From contig DJGU01000080.1 of NCBI GenBank assembly GCA_002432795.1, positions 1-5,737 on the forward strand: a stretch of 5,737 bases of DNA, given 5' to 3'. This document shows positions 1 through 5,268 of the stretch, piece after piece. Under the pieces are notes generated by a model. It searched no databases, was not told where the DNA came from, and saw only the letters and a list, made by a program, of their open reading frames with translations. How positions within the stretch are numbered: the stretch's first letter is position 1; every line of letters starts with the position of its first letter. Source of the DNA: Anaerolineaceae bacterium UBA5838 (GTDB taxonomy: Bacteria > Chloroflexota > Anaerolineae > Anaerolineales > Anaerolineaceae). Made by a program: the position numbers and the translations under genes.

Positions 1-147
1 ACCCGCCCGTACGGAACCCGCTCGTACGGAACCCGCCCGTACAGAATCCGCCCGTACGGAACCCGCCCGCACAGAACCCGCCCATACGGAACCCGCCCGT
101 ACAGAACCCACCCGTACGGAACCCACCCGTACAGAACCCGCCCGTAC
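1..147 (+). repeat. 15-bp tandem repeat array, ten copies, inside the transposase gene
   Basis: The unit ACCCGCCCGTACGGA occurs ten times head to tail with only substitutions and no indels, and the last copy breaks down after 147. Variable positions are mostly transitions (GGA/AGA, CGC/CAC, CCC/CTC, CGT/CAT). In the transposase frame the copies read PARTE, PARTE, PARTE, SARTE, PARTE, PAHTE, PARTE, PTRTE, PTRTE, PARTS. The unit has no stop codon in any of the six frames. The array may begin before the window. Its reverse complement is found exactly at 427-441, in the hairpin downstream of the gene. Confidence 0.95.
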
Positions 148-376
148 ATCAGCACGCAAGCAAACACCTCTTTCTGAAATTGTGCGGCAATTAAAGACCT
201 TTTCTGCAAAACGCATTAATTTACTTCGTAAATCCACTGGCAAGCCTGTCTGGCAACGGAATTATTACGAACATATCATCCGCAACAATGAGTCCTACCA
301 GAAAATCGGTGAATACATTCTCACCAACCCCATCCAATGGGAAAACGATCGCTATTATTCCGGGGGTACACCATGA
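1..376 (+). CDS. REP-associated tyrosine transposase (RAYT, Y1_Tnp/COG1943 family), C-terminal part
   Basis: The frame is open from base 2 to the TGA at 374-376, and the N-terminus lies before the window. After about 50 residues of PARTE-type pentapeptide repeats comes a typical RAYT C-terminal region: LSEIVRQLKTFSAKRINLL, then VWQRNYYEHIIRN, then GEYILTNPIQWENDRYY. RAYTs are single-strand HUH-type nucleases related to the IS200/IS605 TnpA transposases, and they act on REP hairpins. The Tyr in GEYILTNP (codon 314-316) aligns best with the catalytic Tyr of IS608 TnpA (KQYIENQ). The HUH motif should lie upstream and cannot be checked here. Ten 15-bp repeats expand the coding region without breaking the frame, probably in a surface loop between the HUH core and the C-terminal helices. 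The stop overlaps an ATG (ATGA, 373-376). The family call is firm; activity is unknown. Confidence 0.88.
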   Translation, partial: PARTEPARTEPARTESARTEPARTEPAHTEPARTEPTRTEPTRTEPARTSARKQTPLSEIVRQLKTFSAKRINLLRKSTGKPVWQRNYYEHIIRNNESYQKIGEYILTNPIQWENDRYYSGGTP

Positions 377-495
377 TTTTATCTAAATTCGAGCAAATCG
401 TCCGACCATATCTGGTTGGAGCAAGTTCCGTACGGGCGGGTTCCGAACCCGCCCCTACAATGCCAATCCTTAGGAAGCTATTACCCAGGGGGTAA
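373..495 (+). CDS. small ORF (40 aa) between transposase and hsdR, possible decayed hsdR start or coupling leader
   Basis: ATG 373 overlaps the transposase stop (ATGA), and TAA 493-495 lies 3 nt before the hsdR ATG. A GGGGG tract at 362-366 lies 6 nt upstream of the start. The product starts MILSKFEQIVRPYLV, then reads through the REP hairpin as VRAGSEPAPT and ends LLPRG. I recognise no family. The start resembles the hsdR N-terminus (MILNESDIEQ), and the upstream bases are a near copy of the hsdR leader, so this may be a relic of a duplicated hsdR 5' end. Its position would also let ribosomes pass from the transposase to hsdR. It may not encode a functional protein. Confidence 0.3.
   Translation: MILSKFEQIVRPYLVGASSVRAGSEPAPTMPILRKLLPRG
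427..458 (+). repeat. REP-like hairpin (cognate element of the transposase)
   Basis: GTACGGGCGGGTTC (430-443) and GAACCCGCCCCTAC (445-458) form an inverted repeat that pairs at 13 of 14 positions around a single central C. Bases 427-441 are the exact reverse complement of the 15-bp unit repeated at 1-147. Such GC-rich hairpins beside RAYT genes are the expected substrates of these transposases. This sequence type is, to my knowledge, dispersed in Chloroflexota and cyanobacterial genomes. It lies inside the small ORF and within 45 bases of the hsdR start, so it could also influence translation or mRNA decay there. Confidence 0.85.
487..492 (+). promoter_or_regulatory. Shine-Dalgarno sequence of hsdR
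   Basis: AGGGGG lies 6 nt before ATG 499, which supports that start. No convincing promoter is visible between the transposase and hsdR, so hsdR is probably read from an upstream promoter. Confidence 0.65.
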
Positions 496-498
496 ACC

Positions 499-3400
499 AT
501 GATCCTGAACGAATCCGACATCGAACAAACCGCGCTTGATTTGCTGAAAGAATTGAATGGCTACCAGGTGGCGTATGGACCAGACCTGGCTGACGGCATC
601 TTCAAAGAACGCGAACTTACAGACGTTTTGCTCACCAGGCATGTCAAAGATGCCATTGACCGCATCAACCCTCACATCCCGGCATCAGCCCGCGAGGACG
701 CGTTCAAACAGGTGCTTCGCCTGCCTTTTGGTCAGCTGATCGACAAGAACGAACATTTTCACAACCTGCTGATCAATGGCGTCGATGTTAAATTTGGCAT
801 TGGTGAGGGCAAAAGCCGCACTGACAAGATCTGGCTGGTTGACTGGCATAACCCCGCCGGACCCAACAACGAATTCCTGGCGGTCAACCAATACACTTTG
901 CTGGATACGTCCGGTATCCACACCTCCATCCAGGAAAACCGCCGGCCGGACATCGTTTTGTTCGTCAATGGATTGCCGCTGGTGGTTTTTGAACTGAAAA
1001 ACGCGGTGGACGAACAAGCCAACCTCGAAAAAGCCTTCAACCAACTGCTCACTTATCACACCGTGATCCCCTCGCTCTTTCCTTATAACGCTTTCGAGGT
1101 CATCAGCGACGGCTGGTCGGCAGCCGCCGGCACGATCAGCAGCGAATACAGCCGCTTTATGCAGTGGAAAAGCGTGGATGGCAACTCGGTGGTCGACTCG
1201 CGCACCCAATCTGAGCTTCAGCCCTTGATCGAGGGCATGCTCAGCAAGGACAGACTGCTGGACTTGATCCGTCATTTTTTGGTGTTTGAACGAACGCGGG
1301 AAGGCACGGTCAAAAAACTGGCTGCCTATCACCAATACTTCGCGGTCAATAAAGCGATCGAATCGACCTTGCGTGCGTCTGCCCAGGACAGCGGCAAATT
1401 GTACGCACGCGAACATCCGGCGAGATTTCACTTGTCTTCAGTGGCTGAGCAAGAAAGCGGCGATAAACGCGGTGGTGTGGTCTGGCACACCCAGGGCAGC
1501 GGCAAGAGCCTCTCGATGGTCTTTTATGCCGGCAAGCTGGTGTTGGAACCCGCCATGAGCAACCCCACCATCGTGGTGCTGACCGACCGCAACGACCTTG
1601 ACCAACAACTTTTTGACACCTTCGCTGGCTGCCAGCAATTGCTGCGCCAAACCCCAGTGCAGGCTGAAAGCCGTGAACACCTGAGACAGTTGCTGCAGGT
1701 GGTTTCGGGCGGGATTGTCTTCACCACCATTCAAAAATTTTTCCCCGAAAATGGATTTGAGACTCTTCCTGCCCTGACACTCAGGCGCAATGTGGTGGTG
1801 ATTGCAGACGAAGCCCACCGCAGCCAGTACGATTTTATTGATGGCTTTGCCCGCCACATGCGCGACGCACTGCCCAACGCCACTTTCATCGGCTTCACTG
1901 GCACGCCTATCGAGAAAGAAGATAAAAACACCCAGGCGGTCTTCGGCAATTACGTGGATGTGTATGACATTCAGCAAGCAGTTGAAGACGGCGCGACTGT
2001 GCCGATTTATTACGAAAGCCGCCTGGCGAAAATTTCACTATCCGAAGAAGATCAGAAGTTGCTGGACGAACGGATTGATGAGATCACCGAAGATGAAGAG
2101 CTGACTGAAAAGCAGAAAAACTATGCCAGATGGACGGGTAAGGAAGCTGTGGTGGGGTCCGCGCCCCGTTTACGCCAGGTAGCCAAGGACATCGTGGAAC
2201 ACTTTGAAGCACGGCGAAGTTCGACTGGCGGCAAGGGCATGATCGTTTGCATGAGCCGGCGCATCTGCGTGGAACTGTATGACGAAATTGTGCGCCTGCG
2301 CCCCGACTGGCACCACCCGGCTGATGCTGAAGGCAAGATCAAAATCGTGATGACTGGTTCTGCGAGTGACCCGCTGAGATGGCAGGAGCATATTCGGAAC
2401 AAGGAACGCCGTAAGCAGATTGGCGACCGCCTGCGCAACGACCAGGATGACCTGCGGCTGCTGATCGTGCGCGATATGTTTCTGACCGGCTTTGATGCCC
2501 CACCGCTGGACACCATGTATCTCGATAAGCCCATGAACGGGCATACCCTGATGCAGGCAATAGCTCGGGTTAACCGCGTCTTTGGGGAGAAAACCGGCGG
2601 CTTAATTGTGGACTATATCGGCATTGCCCAGGACCTGAAACAGGCGCTGGCGATTTACACAGAAGGGCAAGGCAGAGGGGATATCGCGCTGGATCAGGAA
2701 GCAGCCGTGAATATTATGCTGCGTGAATTCGAAATTGTGCGGGATATGTTTGGCAGGTTCGACTACCGCCAATACTTCAGCCTGCCACCCGCGCAAAAAC
2801 TCAATTTTATTCTTGATGCAGCCAACCACATCGCATCTCTGAGTGAGATCCAGCAAGGCGATAAACTGCTTACGGGCACCGACCGATTCAAAGAAAACCT
2901 GCTGCGCCTGCGTAAAGCTTATGGGCTGGCAGTGCCGCACCCTAAAGCGCTTGAAATCAGGGACGATCTGGCTTTCTTCCTGGCAATAAAAGCCCGTTTT
3001 GAGAAGTTTGAACGACGGGGGCAGAAGCGCACCTACTCCCAGATCGAAGAGGAAATACGCCGCATTGTCAACGACGCCATTATCTCAGACGAGGTGGTGG
3101 ATATTTTTGACGCTGCTGGAATCCGAAAACCCGACATCTCCATCCTTTCGGATGAGTTTTTGGCAGAAATCAAGGATATGGAACGCAAAAACCTCGCGCT
3201 GGAATTGCTCAGAAAACTCCTGGCAGATGAGATCAAAACCCGCGGCAGGTTGAACGCCACCCAGGAACGCAAATTTTCCGAAATGCTGGCAGAGGCAGTG
3301 AAACGCTATCAGAATGGGTTGATTGATTCGGTCAAAATGATCGAAGAACTGATCCAGTTGGCACAGGAAATCCGCCAGGCAGACAAGCGCGGCGAAGATT

Positions 3401-3705
3401 TGGGGCTGGCTCCGGATGAACTGGCATTTTATGATGCCCTGGCGGACAATCCAAACGCGGAAGCTTTGCTTGGTGATGATACCTTGCGTCAGATTGCGGT
3501 GGAATTGACCGAAAGCGTCCGGAAAAACGCAACCATCGACTGGCAATTGAAAGAAAGTGTTCAGGCAAAACTGCGCGTGTTGGTCAAACGCCTGCTCAGG
3601 AAGTACAAATACCCGCCCGACGATCCTGCCACCCGTGAGTACACGGTTTCGGTCAACAAGGTGCTTGACCAGGCAGGAAAATTAGCTGATTATTGGACTG
3701 CCTGA
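499..3705 (+). CDS. hsdR: type I restriction-modification system, restriction subunit R (HsdR)
   Basis: This is a complete 1068-residue motor and nuclease subunit, close to the usual 1000-1100. It works with HsdM and HsdS to pump unmodified DNA by ATP hydrolysis and cut it at a distance. The N-terminal nuclease (HSDR_N, about 1-220) has D151 (RRPDIVLF), E165 and K167 (FELK), and a RecB-type QxxxY at Q182/Y186. The same triad numbers are those known for EcoR124I. The SF2 motor follows: Walker A TQGSGKS 331-337 with K336, DEAH 437-440, FTGTP 466-470, TGFDAP 663-668 and QAIARVNR 686-693. Residues from about 780 on are the helical C-terminal region (DUF3387-like) that docks on the methylase. The start fits the family onset (IEQTALDLLKELNGYQVAYGPD) and has a good Shine-Dalgarno. 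No frameshift or lost key residue is seen. hsdM and hsdS are not in the window and should lie before the transposase. Confidence 0.97.
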   Translation: MILNESDIEQTALDLLKELNGYQVAYGPDLADGIFKERELTDVLLTRHVKDAIDRINPHIPASAREDAFKQVLRLPFGQLIDKNEHFHNLLINGVDVKFGIGEGKSRTDKIWLVDWHNPAGPNNEFLAVNQYTLLDTSGIHTSIQENRRPDIVLFVNGLPLVVFELKNAVDEQANLEKAFNQLLTYHTVIPSLFPYNAFEVISDGWSAAAGTISSEYSRFMQWKSVDGNSVVDSRTQSELQPLIEGMLSKDRLLDLIRHFLVFERTREGTVKKLAAYHQYFAVNKAIESTLRASAQDSGKLYAREHPARFHLSSVAEQESGDKRGGVVWHTQGSGKSLSMVFYAGKLVLEPAMSNPTIVVLTDRNDLDQQLFDTFAGCQQLLRQTPVQAESREHLRQLLQVVSGGIVFTTIQKFFPENGFETLPALTLRRNVVVIADEAHRSQYDFIDGFARHMRDALPNATFIGFTGTPIEKEDKNTQAVFGNYVDVYDIQQAVEDGATVPIYYESRLAKISLSEEDQKLLDERIDEITEDEELTEKQKNYARWTGKEAVVGSAPRLRQVAKDIVEHFEARRSSTGGKGMIVCMSRRICVELYDEIVRLRPDWHHPADAEGKIKIVMTGSASDPLRWQEHIRNKERRKQIGDRLRNDQDDLRLLIVRDMFLTGFDAPPLDTMYLDKPMNGHTLMQAIARVNRVFGEKTGGLIVDYIGIAQDLKQALAIYTEGQGRGDIALDQEAAVNIMLREFEIVRDMFGRFDYRQYFSLPPAQKLNFILDAANHIASLSEIQQGDKLLTGTDRFKENLLRLRKAYGLAVPHPKALEIRDDLAFFLAIKARFEKFERRGQKRTYSQIEEEIRRIVNDAIISDEVVDIFDAAGIRKPDISILSDEFLAEIKDMERKNLALELLRKLLADEIKTRGRLNATQERKFSEMLAEAVKRYQNGLIDSVKMIEELIQLAQEIRQADKRGEDLGLAPDELAFYDALADNPNAEALLGDDTLRQIAVELTESVRKNATIDWQLKESVQAKLRVLVKRLLRKYKYPPDDPATREYTVSVNKVLDQAGKLADYWTA

Positions 3706-3731
3706 TCATTGATCAATAATCTATATTTTTC
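3688..3731 (+). terminator. weak terminator-like stem at the end of hsdR
   Basis: GATTATTG (3688-3695) pairs with CAATAATC (3714-3721) around an 18-nt loop that holds the hsdR stop codon, followed by a T-rich run (TATATTTTTCT). A 10-bp palindrome, ATTGATCAAT (3708-3717), overlaps the right arm. The stem is AT-rich and weak, so intrinsic termination here is only a possibility. Confidence 0.25.
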
Positions 3732-3773
3732 TAATCGTAATTTTTGGGTAGAGCCAAGGGTTACAGGCAGCTC

Positions 3774-3825
3774 GAGAAAGTGCAAAAATGACACAGCAAA
3801 AAACCTTGCACTTTTGCACTTTCTC
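3774..3825. repeat. perfect 14-bp inverted repeat in the hsdR-PHP gap
   Basis: GAGAAAGTGCAAAA (3774-3787) is perfectly complementary to TTTTGCACTTTCTC (3812-3825), with a 24-nt spacer. The spacer contains another TTGCACTT (3806-3813) that can pair with AAGTGCAA of the left arm, giving two mutually exclusive stems. No T tract follows the right arm, so a classical terminator on the + strand is unlikely. It could be a dispersed palindromic repeat or an RNA-stability or termination element. Confidence 0.75.
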
Positions 3826-3871
3826 CCCTCCACCATCCAACAATCCCGGTCGATGAACACTTGAGCAGCGG

Positions 3872-3877
3872 TATAAT
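3872..3877 (+). promoter_or_regulatory. -10 box of the PHP gene, near-leaderless promoter
   Basis: A perfect TATAAT, in the context CGGTATAAT, ends 9 nt before ATG 3887. With usual spacing transcription would start near A3884, leaving a leader of about 3 nt. There is no Shine-Dalgarno before the ATG, which agrees with leaderless translation. No good -35 is seen at about 3849-3854. Confidence 0.6.
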
Positions 3878-3886
3878 CTTGCTATT

Positions 3887-4951
3887 ATGGAAGAACTGAT
3901 CGTTGCCCTGCACATGCACACCGTCTATTCGGACGGAACCGGCACGCACGCCCAGCTGGCTGAGGCGGGCTTGAGGGCGGGCGTGGACGTCTTGATCGTT
4001 ACGGACCACAACGTGCTGGTGAGCGACATCGAGGGCTACACACAGGAAGGCAAACGCCGCGTGCTGCTGCTCTCGGGCGAAGAAGTGCACGACCGCACCT
4101 CCGCTGAGGGCGGCAATCACATGCTGATTTTCGGGCACAATCTTGAGCTCGCGCGCTTTGCCCTCAACCGGCAGCAGTTGATCGACCAGGCGCGCTCGGC
4201 TGGCGCGTTGAGCTTTTTGGCGCATCCTGTGGATGACGCCCTGCCGCTTTTCCACGAAAAATCCTTCAACTGGACGGATTGGGATGTGAGGGGTTTTACG
4301 GGGATTGAATTGTGGAATCTGATGAGTGAGTTTAAGACCCGCTCGCAGACGCTGCCGAAGGCTGCCCTGCACGCGCTTTTCCCGGGGTTTATGATGCTCA
4401 GCCCTTTGGAGAGGACGCTGAAGCTGTGGGATGAGCTGCTGCTGACGCGCAAGGTGCCTGTGGTGGCTGTGGCAGGGGTGGACGCGCACGCGGATACCTA
4501 CCCGGCTGGCCCTTTCAGGTTGCAGGTTTACCCCTACGAGATACAGTTCCGCTCGATCACGACGCACATCATCACGCCCAAAGCGCTCAGCGGGGAGATC
4601 AACTCGGACCGGCGGATGGTGTATGATGCGCTGGCTGCGGGGCATTGTTTCTGCGCTTATGACCTGCCGCATCCGACGCGGGGGTTTCGGTTTACGTGCA
4701 ATAATAATGATGGGACTTTTTGGATGGGGGATAGGGTGAGCGCGGACGCGGGGCTGACCTTCCAGGTGCGGGTGCCTCTGCGGGCGCACATACGGTTGGT
4801 GAAGGATGGGCGGGTGGTTTTGGAGGTGCGGGAGCGGGAGGTGTTGACGTACCTGACGAAGGAGCCCGGGATTTACCGGACGGAGGTGTATATTGATTAC
4901 CGCGGTCGGCATCGAGGGTGGATTTTCAGCAATCCGATTTATGCGGTGTGA
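3887..4951 (+). CDS. PHP-domain metal-dependent phosphoesterase
   Basis: The 354-residue product belongs to the PHP superfamily, whose members hydrolyse phosphoesters using a cluster of two or three metal ions. The expected ligands can be read in order: H9xH11 (ALHMHTVYSDG), D16, D40-H41 (VTDHN), E65/E66 (SGEEVHD), H78 (NHMLIFGH), H113 (LAHP) and D199xH201 (GVDAHAD). The PHP core spans about residues 5-255. Residues about 262-354 look like an all-beta C-terminal domain ending in WIFSNPIYAV, an ending I recall from secreted and cytosolic PHP proteins of this type. There is no signal peptide, so it is probably cytosolic. The substrate is unknown; it does not look like histidinol phosphatase or a DNA polymerase PHP domain. 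The start is fixed by the TATAAT just upstream and by the HxH lying 8 residues in. Glycine and arginine codons shift from GGC/CGC to GGG/CGG in the second half. Confidence 0.92.
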   Translation: MEELIVALHMHTVYSDGTGTHAQLAEAGLRAGVDVLIVTDHNVLVSDIEGYTQEGKRRVLLLSGEEVHDRTSAEGGNHMLIFGHNLELARFALNRQQLIDQARSAGALSFLAHPVDDALPLFHEKSFNWTDWDVRGFTGIELWNLMSEFKTRSQTLPKAALHALFPGFMMLSPLERTLKLWDELLLTRKVPVVAVAGVDAHADTYPAGPFRLQVYPYEIQFRSITTHIITPKALSGEINSDRRMVYDALAAGHCFCAYDLPHPTRGFRFTCNNNDGTFWMGDRVSADAGLTFQVRVPLRAHIRLVKDGRVVLEVREREVLTYLTKEPGIYRTEVYIDYRGRHRGWIFSNPIYAV

Positions 4952-4954
4952 GGG

Positions 4955-5212
4955 TTTGATCTGTCACATCGTGCCCTTTGGGTATTGCGGACTTCTTTTG
5001 TGACACGTAGTGTGCTATTTTGCAAGCAATCTAAAAGGCCGGGAAACCAGAAGCGTGGATGTAGCAGGATCTCAGTCAAAATTCGCGCAGTGCTGTGAAC
5101 CGCTCACACTGCTTGATAATATACAGTTTAGATTGCTTCGTTCCTCGCAATGACAGAAACTCGCAATGACAGAAACTCGCAATGACAGACGGGCACAATG
5201 TGACAGAATAAA
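4955..5212. mobile_element. MITE-like nested inverted-repeat element, about 258 bp, non-coding
   Basis: The ends are inverted repeats. CTGTCACATCGTGCCC (4961-4976) matches the reverse complement of 5191-5206 at 15 of 16 positions. Extending both arms outward to 4955 and 5212 gives 19 of 22. A second, perfect 12-bp inverted repeat is nested inside: AAGCAATCTAAA (5024-5035) against TTTAGATTGCTT (5127-5138). A bulged hairpin sits in the core, with arms 5087-5098 and 5104-5112 (GCAGTG...TGA with TCACACTGC). The right arm contains the 16-bp tandem repeat; the left arm has only a diverged ATTGCGG (4984-4990). No reading frame of note and no obvious target-site duplication were found. It fills nearly the whole gap between the PHP gene and the FhaA-like gene. 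It is probably a non-autonomous element moved by a transposase elsewhere, or a large REP-type palindrome. Confidence 0.65.
5145..5190. repeat. 16-bp tandem repeat, about three copies
   Basis: TCGCAATGACAGAAAC occurs at 5145-5160 and 5161-5176 exactly, and at 5177-5190 with the end degraded. A looser CAATGTGACAGAA follows at about 5196-5208, within the terminal inverted repeat. The preceding GATTGCTTCGTTCCTCGCAATGAC (5131-5154, split here as GATTGCTTCG and TTCCTCGCAATGAC) is a short imperfect palindrome, ATTGC...GCAAT. I recall this type as a dispersed repeat in many environmental bacterial genomes. Confidence 0.85.
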
Positions 5213-5217
5213 TCGCA

Positions 5218-5237
5218 CAGGCAAACCAGAGCCTGGT
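5218..5237. promoter_or_regulatory. small overlapping dyads in the -35 region of the FhaA-like gene
   Basis: ACCAG-AGC-CTGGT (5225-5237) and CAGGC/GCCTG (5218-5222 and 5231-5235) are overlapping inverted repeats. They sit where the -35 element would be expected, and no good -35 hexamer is present there. This could be an operator or activator site, but such short dyads also arise by chance. Confidence 0.2.
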
Positions 5238-5244
5238 GGTTCGT

Positions 5245-5253
5245 TGGTATAAT
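5245..5253 (+). promoter_or_regulatory. extended -10 promoter of the FhaA-like gene
   Basis: TGGTATAAT is a perfect extended -10 (TGnTATAAT). With usual spacing the transcript would start at G5260, the first base of an in-frame GTG codon, so the mRNA may be leaderless from that GTG. No Shine-Dalgarno precedes either GTG 5260 or ATG 5269. The promoter lies just outside the MITE-like element. Confidence 0.6.
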
Positions 5254-5268
5254 TTCAGCGTGGCTGCC

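Larger units (their letters stand above)
351..503 (+). repeat. 27-bp imperfect direct repeat bracketing the REP hairpin
   Basis: Bases 351-377 and 477-503 match at 23 of 27 positions (shared blocks GCTATTA, GGGGGTA and ACCATGAT). They lie 126 bp apart, which is exactly 42 codons. Each copy contains a G-rich ribosome-binding site and an ATGAT start. The first copy covers the transposase stop and the small ORF start, and the second covers the small ORF stop and the hsdR start. The repeat could come from duplication of the hsdR start region when the mobile segment arrived. A true target-site duplication is possible but unproven. Confidence 0.7.

Noticed and set aside
1..147. Possible CRISPR array
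   Set aside because: The copies are head-to-tail 15-bp units without unique spacers, and they are in frame with the transposase.
182..376. Separate 64-residue gene starting at GTG 182
   Set aside because: The same frame is open upstream to the window start, and the sequence is the C-terminal part of a longer transposase, so this is an internal codon and not a gene start.
685..1431. 248-codon minus-strand open frame inside hsdR
   Set aside because: It lies opposite the conserved nuclease domain of HsdR and has no family features. Shadow frame.
3788..3856. 22-codon ORF starting in the loop of the 14-bp inverted repeat
   Set aside because: It is very short, has no good ribosome-binding site and no recognisable product, and its codons cover the palindrome arm.
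3861..3866. TTGAGC as a -35 box for the PHP gene
   Set aside because: It is only 5 bp from the TATAAT box, far too close for a sigma-70-type promoter.
3761..4912. 383-codon open frame on the minus strand across the PHP gene
   Set aside because: The translation is rich in His, Arg, Pro and Gln with no recognisable domain. It mirrors the GC-biased codons of the convincing PHP gene, so it is a shadow frame.
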